64,000 nt of DNA from Micromonospora humi (GTDB lineage Bacteria > Actinomycetota > Actinomycetes > Mycobacteriales > Micromonosporaceae): positions 1-64,000 of the forward strand of contig NZ_FMDM01000020.1 of the NCBI RefSeq assembly GCF_900090105.1, in the 5' to 3' direction. The notes below the pieces were generated by a model. It worked only from the letters and a program-made list of their open reading frames with translations, was not told the origin of the DNA and searched no databases. Position 1 is the first letter of the stretch; the number at the start of each line of letters is the position of its first letter. Positions 8,422-16,305 of this stretch are shown one piece after another. Position numbers and translations under genes: made by a program.

Positions 8422-8451
8422 ACAGTAGGAGCCTTCCGGGTCACGTGTCCA
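8422..8451 (-). promoter_or_regulatory. Candidate promoter of the ROK/sugar operon
   Basis: On the minus strand TGGACA (8446-8451) and TACTGT (8422-8427) are 18 bp apart, a fair -35/-10 pair about 60-90 bp before the ROK start. The palindrome TGTGTC-C-GACACA (8412-8424) overlaps the -10 region and could be an operator. This is sequence resemblance only. Confidence 0.4.
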
Positions 8452-8475
8452 TAGCTTCGGCACATCTGATGGAAA

Positions 8476-8497
8476 CTTTTGTCCATACGAACAAAAG
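8476..8497. promoter_or_regulatory. Candidate ROK operator (inverted repeat)
   Basis: Perfect 7-bp arms CTTTTGT and ACAAAAG are separated by 8 bp. This matches the TTTTGT-spacer-ACAAAA architecture of XylR/NagC-type ROK operators, and it lies 117 bp upstream of a ROK gene in otherwise GC-rich DNA. Confidence 0.6.
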
Positions 8498-8517
8498 CGA
8501 GTTCCGGATCATGAAAA

Positions 8518-8555
8518 CGCGCCGCCCCGCCCGGGTTTCCGGACGGGGCGGCGCG
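8518..8555 (-). terminator. Intrinsic terminator downstream of the YihY gene
   Basis: Perfect 12-bp arms CGCGCCGCCCCG/CGGGGCGGCGCG with a 14-nt loop. On the minus strand the stem is followed by TTTTC. It lies just after the stop codon of the minus-strand gene at 8563. Confidence 0.85.
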
Positions 8556-8562
8556 GGTCGGG

Positions 8563-9579
8563 TCAGCGAGGGCTGGGGGCGTTGCGCTTCTTGCGCAGCT
8601 TGCGGTCGTCGCGCAGCTCGACGTAGGGCTCCTTGTCCTCGGGGAGCCCGGCGGCGATCGCCCGGCTGCGCTCCAGCTCGGCGTCGAACTCCGCGCCGAG
8701 CAGGATGGCGATGTTGCTCAGCCAGAGCCAGACCAGGAAGATGATCACGCCGGCCACCGCGCCGTACGTCTTGTTGTAGGACCCGAAGTTGCTGACGTAG
8801 AGCGCGAACAGGCCGGACACCACCAGCCAGAGCACCACCGCGAGCACGCCACCCGGGCTGACCCAGCGGAAGCCGCCGTGCCGGGCGTTGGGCGAGGCCC
8901 AGTAGAGGATCGCGAACATCAGGCTGACGATCACCAGCAGCACCGGCCACTTGGCGATGTTCCACACCGTGACCGCGGTCGAGCCGAGCCCGATCGCGTT
9001 GCCGGCCTGCTCGGCCAGCCCGCCGGTGAACACCACGATCACGGCGCTGACCAGCAGCAGCACGCCGATCACCGCGGTCACGCCGAGCCGGATCGGCAGG
9101 GTCTTCCAGATCGGCCGGCCCTCCGGCACGTCGTAGATGCTGTTCGAGGCGCGCATGAACGCCGCGATGTAACCGGAGGCGGACCAGAACGCGGCGACCA
9201 GACCGATCACCGCCGCGATGCTGGCCAGCCCGCCGGACCCGCCGGCCTGGGTGATCGCGGTCTCGATGACCTCCCGGATGTTCGGCTCCGGCACCACCTG
9301 GTTGACCGTGTCCTGCACCCCCTGGGTGGCCCGCTTGCCGAGCAGGCCGAGCAGGGAGATCAGCACCAGCACGCCGGGGAAGATGGAGAGCACGCCGTAG
9401 TAGGTGAGCGCGGCGGCCCAGTCGGTCAGGCTGTCGTCCTGGAACTCCCGGACGGTCCGCTTCAGCGTGGCCACCCAGCCCGGACCCGGCAGGTCGGTCG
9501 GGCTGTCCGGCCCGTCGTCCGGCCCCACCGGCTCGGTGCGGTCGCGCTCCTCCCGGACGGGAGACTCGTCGCCGGCCAT
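8563..9579 (-). CDS. YihY/BrkB-family inner-membrane protein
   Basis: 338-residue polytopic membrane protein. A hydrophilic 40-residue N-terminus precedes DSLTDWAAALTYYGVLSIFPGVLVLISLLG, the YihY/UPF0761 signature, then about five more transmembrane helices and a basic C-terminal tail (RDDRKLRKKRNAPSPR). The late motif NFGSYNKTYGAVAGVIIFLVWLWLSN is also typical of the family. GGGAGGTGCG precedes the ATG. The family is often labelled virulence factor BrkB or ribonuclease BN, but its molecular function is not established. The gene stands alone and ends in a strong hairpin. Confidence 0.93.
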   Translation of the reverse strand: MAGDESPVREERDRTEPVGPDDGPDSPTDLPGPGWVATLKRTVREFQDDSLTDWAAALTYYGVLSIFPGVLVLISLLGLLGKRATQGVQDTVNQVVPEPNIREVIETAITQAGGSGGLASIAAVIGLVAAFWSASGYIAAFMRASNSIYDVPEGRPIWKTLPIRLGVTAVIGVLLLVSAVIVVFTGGLAEQAGNAIGLGSTAVTVWNIAKWPVLLVIVSLMFAILYWASPNARHGGFRWVSPGGVLAVVLWLVVSGLFALYVSNFGSYNKTYGAVAGVIIFLVWLWLSNIAILLGAEFDAELERSRAIAAGLPEDKEPYVELRDDRKLRKKRNAPSPR

Positions 9580-9644
9580 CGCACCTCCCTCGTCGTCGTG
9601 TCGTCACTGCACGACTTGCCCCGAGGTCGGGCCGGGTAACCCCG

Positions 9645-10451
9645 CTAGGGGTAGAGCAACCTGGCCATCCGCCGGGACGCCAGCGCCAGCATGATGCCGG
9701 TGAGCGCCAGCAGGTAGGTTACGTCGAGCAGCCAGGACCAGCCGGACCCGCCCACGCAGACGCCCCGGAGCAGGTGCACCGAGCGGTAGAGCGGGGTCAG
9801 CTCGACCAGCCAGCGCAGCACCGCCGGGTAGGCCTCGGCCGGCACGAAGGTGCCGGAGAAGAGGAAGAGCGTGAACTGGGCCGAGCCCATCAGGTCGAAA
9901 TCCTGCCAACTGCGCAGCAGCGTGGCGACGGTCATGCCGAGCGCGCCGAACGCGAACCCGACGAGCACCGCCGCCGGGAACGCGACGAGCGCCCGGGCCA
10001 CGGTGGTCAGGTCCAGCGCCACCATGATCAGCAGGAACGCGGCCGAGTAGAGCGACCCGCGGGCCATCGCCCAGCCCAGCTCGCCCAGGGCGATCTCGAA
10101 CGGCCGTACCGGGGTGGCGATCACCCCGTCGTACAGCTTCATGTATTTCATCTTGCCGAAGAAGTTGAAGGTGGTCTCGGACAGCGCGCCGCTCATCGCC
10201 GACGAGGCGAGCATGGCCGGGGCGACGAACGCCGCGTAGGACACCACCCGGCCGCCGGGCAGCGTCAGGTCGCCGACCAGCGCGCCCACCCCGATGCCGA
10301 TCGACAGCAGGTAGAGCACCGGCTCCACGAAGCCGGAGACCAGCACCAGCCAGTAGGCGCTGCGCAGCGCGGTGAGGTTGCGCTCGGCCACCGCCGCCGA
10401 GCGCCGCGCCCCGGTGACGCCGGCCAGCCGGGGCAGCAGAAGAGCGACCAC
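9645..10451 (-). CDS. ABC-2 type transporter permease (DrrB-like, second subunit)
   Basis: 268 residues with about six transmembrane helices. The ABC-2 permease family pattern includes the conserved segment FTLFLFSGTFVPAEAYP (about 195-211) before the last helices, as in DrrB/NodJ exporters. GTG start, 12 bp after the stop of the sibling permease gene at 10464, with GGGAAGGGA upstream. The two permeases probably form a heterodimer energised by the DrrA-like ATPase at 12894-13826, from which they are separated by an unrelated regulatory cassette. Substrate unknown; exporters of this type move lipids, glycans or drugs. Confidence 0.9.
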   Translation of the reverse strand: MVALLLPRLAGVTGARRSAAVAERNLTALRSAYWLVLVSGFVEPVLYLLSIGIGVGALVGDLTLPGGRVVSYAAFVAPAMLASSAMSGALSETTFNFFGKMKYMKLYDGVIATPVRPFEIALGELGWAMARGSLYSAAFLLIMVALDLTTVARALVAFPAAVLVGFAFGALGMTVATLLRSWQDFDLMGSAQFTLFLFSGTFVPAEAYPAVLRWLVELTPLYRSVHLLRGVCVGGSGWSWLLDVTYLLALTGIMLALASRRMARLLYP

Positions 10452-10463
10452 GACATCCCTTCC

Positions 10464-11270
10464 CTAGACGACGAGCTGACGACGGAACGCCCGCAGCGCC
10501 AGCCACCAGCCGACGCCGGCCCAGGCGGCCAGGTAGAGCACGTGACCGGCGACCGACCACTGCGGCGCCACGCCCAGCGTGGCGGCCCGGCACAGGTCGA
10601 CGCCGTGCCAGAGCGGCGTCGCCCAGGCGACCGGCCGCAGCCCGGCCGGCATCGACTCGACCGGGAAGAACACCCCGGAGAAGAGCGTCATCGGGATCAC
10701 CGCGAACCGGAACAGCAGGGCGAGGTAGCTGTCGCTGGGCACCCGGGCGCTGAACGCGAAGACCGGCGCGGCGACCGCCAGGCCGAGCAGCAGGGCGATC
10801 GGCGCCACCGCCACCGCCCAGGGCGACCGCAGCGCCCCGAACAGCGCGGTCACCAGCAGGAACGCCACCGTGCTGGTGACCACCCGGAACAGCACGAAGG
10901 CCAGGTGACCGGCCACGATGTCACCGGTGCGCAGCGGCGCGGCCACCTGGGCGTGGTAGGTGCGGATCCACTTGAAGTTGCTGTGCACCGGCCAGGTCGA
11001 CTCGGCGACGGCGACCTGGAACGCGGTCGAGGCGATCAGGCCGGGCACCAGCCACCACAGGTAGCGCACGCCGTCGACGCCCTGGTCGACGTAGGCCCCG
11101 ACGCCGAAGCCGAACCCGACCACGGTGAGCACCGGCAGCAGGAACGACGAGAAGACACCCGCCCGCCAGGTGCGCCGGTAGCCGACCAGGTAGTGCGCGA
11201 ACACCGCCGCCGCCGGCACCCGCGGCAGACCCGTCGCGGCCCGGCCCGTCACCGTCGTCACCCGCACCAC
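10464..11270 (-). CDS. ABC-2 type transporter permease (DrrB-like, first subunit)
   Basis: 268 residues with about six transmembrane helices. The ABC-2 hallmark LFSGVFFPVESMPAGLRPVAW (about 202-222) lies before the final helices. The start is weakly defined: two GTG codons lie close together (11270 and 11264) with no strong Shine-Dalgarno sequence. It is the probable partner of the permease at 9645-10451. A terminator-like hairpin at 11333-11362 separates it from the upstream DUF397 gene, so it may be transcribed independently of the regulatory cassette. Confidence 0.88.
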   Translation of the reverse strand: MVRVTTVTGRAATGLPRVPAAAVFAHYLVGYRRTWRAGVFSSFLLPVLTVVGFGFGVGAYVDQGVDGVRYLWWLVPGLIASTAFQVAVAESTWPVHSNFKWIRTYHAQVAAPLRTGDIVAGHLAFVLFRVVTSTVAFLLVTALFGALRSPWAVAVAPIALLLGLAVAAPVFAFSARVPSDSYLALLFRFAVIPMTLFSGVFFPVESMPAGLRPVAWATPLWHGVDLCRAATLGVAPQWSVAGHVLYLAAWAGVGWWLALRAFRRQLVV

Positions 11271-11332
11271 CCCCCGCCGACCTTCCTACTCCTCGGGTAC
11301 GACAGGCGCGAGCATGCTCCACGCCGGCCCGA

Positions 11333-11362
11333 CGAGGTGGCGGGAGGGGGGCCGCCACCTCG
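11333..11362. terminator. Hairpin between DUF397 gene and permease genes
   Basis: Perfect 11-bp arms CGAGGTGGCGG/CCGCCACCTCG around an 8-nt loop, 16 bp beyond the DUF397 stop codon on the minus strand. There is no clear T-tract, so termination is probable rather than certain. Confidence 0.6.
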
Positions 11363-11377
11363 GGCCGGTCACGCCGG

Positions 11378-11566
11378 TCAGCGCGGGGCGACCTGGGTGA
11401 CGAACGCGCGCCAGGCGTCGGGGGCGAAGGCCAGCACCGGGCCGGCCGGGTCCTTGGAGTCGCGCACGGCGACCACGTCGGGCCGGCCGTCCGCCACCTC
11501 CACGCAGGCTCCGCCTGCGGCGTTGCTGCGGCTGCTCTTGCGCCACCGGGCATTGCTCAGGTCCAT
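11378..11566 (-). CDS. DUF397 domain protein
   Basis: 62 residues and a complete DUF397 domain: ARWRKSSRSNAAGGACVEVA (about 6-25), then VVAVRDSKDPAGPVLAFAPDAW and VTQV near the end. Its ATG lies inside the last codons of the upstream XRE gene (10-nt overlap), so the pair is translationally coupled. In Streptomyces, WhiJ-like regulators are commonly paired with such small proteins, which are thought to antagonise or modulate the regulator. Its action here is inferred from that pairing. Confidence 0.92.
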   Translation of the reverse strand: MDLSNARWRKSSRSNAAGGACVEVADGRPDVVAVRDSKDPAGPVLAFAPDAWRAFVTQVAPR

Positions 11567-12360
11567 GCCTCCGCCACCTCCGTCACGAATTCGAGGGACT
11601 GCTGGTGCGACAGCGCCTCACCACGGATCGACTCCCACACCTCGACCATCCGCCGCACGTGGTCAGCGCGGTCGATCACCTGGCCGTGGAGCTGCCCCTC
11701 CTGGAAGACGACGTCCTCGCCGTGCGGCGGGGTGGCGATCACGAACGGGCCGCTGACGCCAGCGTAGGCACCGGCGGTGAGCGGCACAACGTGGATCCGC
11801 ACTCGGGGCAGCCCCGAGCCCACCTTCACCAGGTGACGCACCTGCTCCCGCATCACCTCCGGCCCGCCGACGCTCCGGCGCAGCACGTGCTCGTCGACGA
11901 CGAACGTGAGCAGCGGGGGCCGGTCCCGGGTCAGCACCGGTTGGCGGTCCAGCCGGGTCGCCACCTGCTGCTCCACCTCGTCCGGCGCGAACAGCCGGCC
12001 GCCGCGGAGCAGCGCGCGGGCGTAGCCCTCGGTCTGGAGCAGCCCCGGCACGCAGATCGGCTCGAACCAGCGCAGCGCGGTGGCCTCCGCCTCGATGCCG
12101 GGCCAGTCGCGGAACCACGGCACCATGGCCTCCCGGCCGATCCGCCGCTGGATGCGCTCGAAGCGGCCGTCGGCGCCGAACACCGCGTCGCAGCGGCGGG
12201 CGAAGTCCAGGCTCGGGCGGCGCTCGCAGGTCTCCACCTTGGCCACCAGTGCGCCCGAGTAGGTGAGCGCCTCGGCCAGCGCGGTCTGCGACATGCCGCC
12301 GGCGGCGCGGGCCAGCCGCAACTCCTCCGCGAAGTGCTCCAGCATGGACGACAGTTCCAC
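11557..12360 (-). CDS. XRE-family regulator with DUF5753 domain (WhiJ-like)
   Basis: 267 residues. The N-terminal helix-turn-helix is at about 8-65 (FAEELRLARAAGGMSQTALA, then VAKVETCERRPSLDFARRCD). The C-terminal DUF5753 domain starts at WFRDWPGIEAEA and includes FEPICVPGLLQTEGYARAL (about 105-123). I place the start at GTG 12360 because GGAGG lies 6 nt upstream. It belongs to the WhiJ-like regulators of filamentous actinobacteria, usually encoded with a DUF397 partner, as here, and often facing a small Cys-rich protein gene, as at 12624. It probably controls the divergent promoter region 12361-12576. Confidence 0.92.
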   Translation of the reverse strand: MELSSMLEHFAEELRLARAAGGMSQTALAEALTYSGALVAKVETCERRPSLDFARRCDAVFGADGRFERIQRRIGREAMVPWFRDWPGIEAEATALRWFEPICVPGLLQTEGYARALLRGGRLFAPDEVEQQVATRLDRQPVLTRDRPPLLTFVVDEHVLRRSVGGPEVMREQVRHLVKVGSGLPRVRIHVVPLTAGAYAGVSGPFVIATPPHGEDVVFQEGQLHGQVIDRADHVRRMVEVWESIRGEALSHQQSLEFVTEVAEAWT

Positions 12361-12576
12361 GGACAGCCTCCGTACGTCCTCGGTACACCCGCGAGCCGGT
12401 CGCCGGACGCGCTGGTCGTCGCCGCGCCGGACCTCCCACCGTAGTCGTGGCGTCACCAGACTGTCACGCAGCGGAACCGCTCCCGGGATCGGACGGCGGG
12501 CGGAACCAGGCCAGGGGCGTCGGCGCACGACGAGGTCCGCCGACGCCCCCATCCCCGCCACCACGGAGGCTCACCC

Positions 12577-12624
12577 ATGGCAACGCTCCCCCGACAGACC
12601 CCGGACCAGGAGGGCACGCGCTGA
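12577..12624 (+). CDS. 15-residue small ORF with strong ribosome-binding site
   Basis: ATG at 12577 is preceded by CGGAGG at 7-nt spacing, the best Shine-Dalgarno sequence in this intergenic region. It encodes MATLPRQTPDQEGTR and stops at a TGA whose A begins the ATG of the next gene (TGATG). It could be a leader peptide that couples translation into the Cys-rich gene, or a real microprotein. No family is recognised. Confidence 0.45.
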   Translation: MATLPRQTPDQEGTR

Positions 12625-12869
12625 TGCCCCGGTATCGCCCCCACGTCGCGGCGCGCCCGTCCTGGCGCTGCCGGGTCTGCGGCGCCGCGTGGCCGTGCTC
12701 GCCGGCCCGGCTGGCGTTGCTCGGTGAGTTTCGCGAGGACCGGACCGCGTTGCTGATCCATCTCGGGACGCTGCTGTGCGAGGCCACCGCCGACCTGACC
12801 GCCGGACGGCCGGACACCGCGCCGCCGCACCTGGCCGAACGCTTCGTCCTCTGGGCCCGGACCCGTTGA
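12624..12869 (+). CDS. Small Cys-rich WPC-motif protein, unknown function
   Basis: 81 residues. The N-terminal WRCRVCGAAWPCSPARLALL (about 15-34) contains three cysteines that may bind a metal. It is followed by an acidic/hydrophobic stretch (REDRTALLIHLGTLLCEATADL). Similar short proteins commonly sit opposite WhiJ-like XRE/DUF397 pairs in Micromonosporaceae and are sometimes misnamed flavin reductases; I see no flavin-reductase fold. The ATG is reached by TGATG coupling from the 15-codon ORF and also has AGGAGG 10 nt upstream. Convergent with the ABC ATPase gene. Confidence 0.7.
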   Translation: MPRYRPHVAARPSWRCRVCGAAWPCSPARLALLGEFREDRTALLIHLGTLLCEATADLTAGRPDTAPPHLAERFVLWARTR

Positions 12870-12893
12870 CCGGCGGGCCGGGCGGCGAGTGCC

Positions 12894-13826
12894 TCAGTCG
12901 ACGAGGGTGCGGCCGGTGAGGTGCAGGAAGACGTCCTCCAGGCTGCCCCGCCGGACCAGCACGCCGGCCGGGTCCAGGCCGCGCGCGGACACCTGCGCCA
13001 CGGCGGCGTCGCCGTCGGAGACGTAGAGCAGGATGCGGTCGGGCAGCACCTCGACCCGCTCGCCCAGCCCGTCGAGCTTGCCGGCGAACGCCTCCTGCGA
13101 GTCGCCGGCGAAGCGCAGCTCGACCACCTCGCGGGTGGCGTGCCGCTCGATCAGCGCCCGGGGCGAGCCCTCGGCGACGATCCGGCCGCCGTCCATCACC
13201 ACCAGGCGGTCGCAGAGCTGCTCCGCCTCGTCCATGTAGTGGGTGGTCAGGACCAGCGTGACGCCCTGCCGCTTGAGCCGGAACAGCCGCTCCCAGACCA
13301 GGTGCCGGGCCTGCGGGTCGAGGCCGGTGGTGGGCTCGTCGAGCAGCACGATCTCCGGCTCGTTGACCAGCGCGCGGGCGATGGTGAGCCGCCGCTTCAT
13401 GCCGCCGGAGAGCGGGTCGACCTTGCTGTCGGCCCGCTCGGCGAGCTGGACGAAGTCGAGCAGCTCGGCGGCGCGCTCCCGGGCCACCCGACGCGGGATG
13501 CCGAAGTAACGCGCGTAGGTGGTCAGGTTCTCCCGGACGGTCAGCTCCGGGTCGAGGCTGTCGAGCTGCGGGCAGACGCCGAGCCGGGCCCGCACGGCCG
13601 GGCCGTCGCGCACCGGGTCGAGCCCGAGGATGCGCAGCTCGCCGCCGGACGGCGGGGAGATGCAGCCGATCATGCGCATGGTGGAGGACTTGCCCGCGCC
13701 GTTGGGGCCGAGGAACCCGAACGCCTCCCCCCGGCGCACCTCCACGTCGATGCCGTCGACGGCGGTGAAGTCGCCGAACCGCTTCACCAGCCCGCGCGCC
13801 TGGATGAGTGGTTGCCCGATGGTCAC
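12894..13826 (-). CDS. ABC transporter ATPase (DrrA-like)
   Basis: 310 residues: Walker A GPNGAGKSS (about 39-47), Q-loop CPQLD, signature LSGGMKRR (about 136-143) and Walker B IVLLDEPTTGLDP (about 157-169). The C-terminal extension ends GSLEDVFLHLTGRTL, as in DrrA-type exporter ATPases. The GTG start (13826) has little Shine-Dalgarno sequence and may be nearly leaderless. The probable partners are the two permeases at 9645-11270, although four small regulatory genes now lie between, two of them on the opposite strand. Confidence 0.92.
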   Translation of the reverse strand: MTIGQPLIQARGLVKRFGDFTAVDGIDVEVRRGEAFGFLGPNGAGKSSTMRMIGCISPPSGGELRILGLDPVRDGPAVRARLGVCPQLDSLDPELTVRENLTTYARYFGIPRRVARERAAELLDFVQLAERADSKVDPLSGGMKRRLTIARALVNEPEIVLLDEPTTGLDPQARHLVWERLFRLKRQGVTLVLTTHYMDEAEQLCDRLVVMDGGRIVAEGSPRALIERHATREVVELRFAGDSQEAFAGKLDGLGERVEVLPDRILLYVSDGDAAVAQVSARGLDPAGVLVRRGSLEDVFLHLTGRTLVD

Positions 13827-14103
13827 CCGCCGACCCTAGCCGCAGCGTCCGACACCCCTGCGGGCCTGCACGGTGCGTGATCGCCACTACGTTCCGTGAC
13901 CGACTCATTCCATCGTTGGAAGCGGGCCTAACTCACCATAGTGGAGCGACGAGCGAAGAGCGGTTCGGTCTTGTGGCCGGGTAATTGCGAAATTGATTCG
14001 AGAAAGGTGTGCAGTGAGTGAACGAAAGGCCATTCCGTCACTCATTGCAATCACGATTGGCAATGTTCCCAACGTGTCCACCATTCGCGTATCGTGCCCC
14101 CTC
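13827..14103. promoter_or_regulatory. Divergent promoter region before the TRAP-TAXI operon
   Basis: The part from about 13900 to 14095 is clearly poorer in GC than its surroundings and lacks coding-like third-position bias. An open frame extends upstream of 14104 (possible starts TTG 13993, GTG 14014), but its codons here are AT-ending, so I treat it as noncoding. TATCGT at 14086-14091 is a possible -10 for a short-leader transcript starting near GTG 14104. No operator palindrome is convincing. Confidence 0.4.
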
Positions 14104-16305
14104 GTGCCACCCGTTCGCCCCTCCGACGCCACTCCCCCGTCACCCCGGCCGTCCGCCGGCGAGCCGGCCGGGTCCGATGTGGACACCGACGCGGTGCCGC
14201 TCCCGCCGGACGAGGGCGACGGCACCGACCCGGCGTGGGCGGACGACGGACCCGGCGAGACGCACCACCACATGCGGGACCCGGCGCACCCCGACACCCG
14301 GGACCTCGCCGCGCGTTTCGAGGAGGAGAAACCGGGTCGGGTGCTCTCCGGGCCGGTCGGAACGCTCTTCACCGGAATCACCGTCGCGGTCGCGCTGCTG
14401 GCGCTGCGGCAGGTGTTCTTCCCGTTGCCGCAGGGCAGCAAGTACTACCTCATCATCTTCCTCGCCGGCGTGCTGCCGGTGCTCTTCCTGGCGTACCCCT
14501 CGGGGGTGCGACGGTCGACGGAGCGGGCCGGGCCGACGGTGCTCGACTGGGTGCTGGCCGCCGCCGCGCTCGTCGTCTGCCTCTACCCGGTGCTGCCGTT
14601 CGCGCTCGGCGCGGGCGGCGGCGGTTACGACGCGTTCCTCGACCGGCAGGGCCTGCTCGACCCGCTGGACGTGGCGTTCGGCACCGGGCTGCTGCTCCTG
14701 CTGCTGGAGGCGTGCCGGCGCGCCACCGGCTGGATCCTGCCCGCCGTGTGCCTGCTCTTCCTCGGCTACGGCTACTACGGCGGGCTGCTCCCGCAGTCGT
14801 GGCCGGTGGCGCACGCCGGCCTGGACTTCGGGCAGCTTGTCGACGCGTTCTACAACTCCGACAGCGGCTTCTACGGCACCCCGCTCGACGTGGCCGCCAC
14901 CTACATCGTGCTGTTCACCGTCTACGGCGCGGTGCTCGACCTCTCCGGCGCCGGCCGGTTCTTCGTGGAACTCTCCGCCGCCGCGTTCCGCCGCTCGCGC
15001 ACCGCCGCCGGCCGCACCGCCGTCGCCTCCGGCTTCCTGCTCGGCACCGTCTCCGGGTCCGGCGCCGCCACCACGGTCAGCATCGGCGCGGTGACCTGGC
15101 CGATCCTGCGGCGCGCCGGCTACCCGGCCGAGCGGGCCGGCGGCATGCTCGCCGCCGCCGGGGTCGGCGCGATCCTCTCCCCGCCGACGCTCGGCGCCGC
15201 GGCCTTCATCATCGCGGAATACCTGGGCGTGTCCTACCTCCAGGTGCTCGGCTGGGCCACCGTGCCGACCGTCCTCTACTACCTGGGCATCCTGCTCTCC
15301 GTCGAGATCGACGCCCGGCGCTCGGGCGTGCGCCCGGTGGTGGTCGACACCGGCTCGGCCTGGCGACTGCTGGCCCGCTTCGGCTACCACTTCCTGTCCC
15401 TGTTCGTGATCGTGGTGGTGCTGGCGCTGGGCGCCTCGGCCATGCGGGCGGTGGTGATCGCCACCGTGCTCGCCGCCGCGCTGTCCTTCCTGGACCGGCG
15501 GCACCGGCTCACCCCGGCCCGGCTGGTGGCGGCGCTGCGTGACGGGGTACGCGGGGTGCTGGCGGTCAGCGCGGTGTGCGCCGCCGCCGGCATCATCACC
15601 GCCACCACCACCAAGACCGGCCTCGGCCCGCAGGCGGCGGCGCTGCTGGTGAGCGGCGCGCAGGCGGTCAGCTCCGAGCCGGCCGTGGTGCTGGCGCTCA
15701 CCGCCGTGCTCGCCGCCGTCGCGCTCAGCCTGCTCGGCCTCGCGGTGCCGGTCACCGCGTCGTTCGTGATCGGCTGGGTGATCATCGGGCCGGCGCTGCT
15801 GCACCTGGGCGTCGCCGCCCCCGCCGCGGCCATGTTCGTCTTCTACTTCGCGGTGCTGTCCGAGGTCTCGCCGCCGACCGCGCTGGCCGCGGTCGCCGCC
15901 GCCGCGGTCACCGGCGGCCGGCTGGTGCCGACCATGTGGCAGACCCTGCGGTACGCGCTGCCGGCGTACCTCATCCCGCTCGCCTTCGTGGTCACACCGA
16001 CCGGCCTCGGCCTGCTCGGCATCGGCGGGCCGGGACGGATCGCGCTGGCCGGGCTGGTCTCCGCGCTCGGCGTCGCCGTGCTCGCCGTCGCGGCCGGCGG
16101 ATGGCTGCCCGGCGTCGGCCCGGCCGGAGTGCCGGAACGGCTGCTCGGCGCGGTCGCCGGGCTGGTGCTGCTCTGGCTGGAACCGCTGCCCATGGCGATC
16201 GGCGCGGCGCTGGCCGCGCTGGCCGTCGCGGGCGTGTACGTCCGACGCGGCGCCGGCCGCCCGTCGGTGGTGGAGTCCGTCAACCCTGGGGAGGACCGAG
16301 AGTGA
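14104..16305 (+). CDS. TRAP transporter fused permease (4TM-12TM, TAXI type)
   Basis: 733 residues from GTG 14104. A hydrophilic, acidic N-terminus of about 75 residues is followed by about 16 or more transmembrane segments, the DctQ (4TM) and DctM (12TM) fusion typical of TAXI-dependent TRAP systems. DctM-like conserved stretches include FLLGTVSGSGAATTVSIGAV (about 314-333), GGMLAAAGVGAILSPPTLGA and FFAVLSEVSPPTALAAVAAA. It probably uses an ion gradient to import an organic acid or related solute delivered by the TAXI lipoprotein encoded next. Its stop overlaps the GTG of the TAXI gene (GTGA). An earlier start is possible but not favoured by codon use. Confidence 0.9.
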   Translation: MPPVRPSDATPPSPRPSAGEPAGSDVDTDAVPLPPDEGDGTDPAWADDGPGETHHHMRDPAHPDTRDLAARFEEEKPGRVLSGPVGTLFTGITVAVALLALRQVFFPLPQGSKYYLIIFLAGVLPVLFLAYPSGVRRSTERAGPTVLDWVLAAAALVVCLYPVLPFALGAGGGGYDAFLDRQGLLDPLDVAFGTGLLLLLLEACRRATGWILPAVCLLFLGYGYYGGLLPQSWPVAHAGLDFGQLVDAFYNSDSGFYGTPLDVAATYIVLFTVYGAVLDLSGAGRFFVELSAAAFRRSRTAAGRTAVASGFLLGTVSGSGAATTVSIGAVTWPILRRAGYPAERAGGMLAAAGVGAILSPPTLGAAAFIIAEYLGVSYLQVLGWATVPTVLYYLGILLSVEIDARRSGVRPVVVDTGSAWRLLARFGYHFLSLFVIVVVLALGASAMRAVVIATVLAAALSFLDRRHRLTPARLVAALRDGVRGVLAVSAVCAAAGIITATTTKTGLGPQAAALLVSGAQAVSSEPAVVLALTAVLAAVALSLLGLAVPVTASFVIGWVIIGPALLHLGVAAPAAAMFVFYFAVLSEVSPPTALAAVAAAAVTGGRLVPTMWQTLRYALPAYLIPLAFVVTPTGLGLLGIGGPGRIALAGLVSALGVAVLAVAAGGWLPGVGPAGVPERLLGAVAGLVLLWLEPLPMAIGAALAALAVAGVYVRRGAGRPSVVESVNPGEDRE

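Noticed and set aside
9645..13826. Antibiotic biosynthetic cluster
   Set aside because: DrrAB-like exporter and WhiJ regulators are present, but no PKS, NRPS, terpene or tailoring set; these genes are common in actinobacterial chromosomes.
13905..14441. Minus-strand open frame across the TRAP operon promoter
   Set aside because: No domain, crosses an AT-rich noncoding region and overlaps the N-terminus of the TRAP permease.
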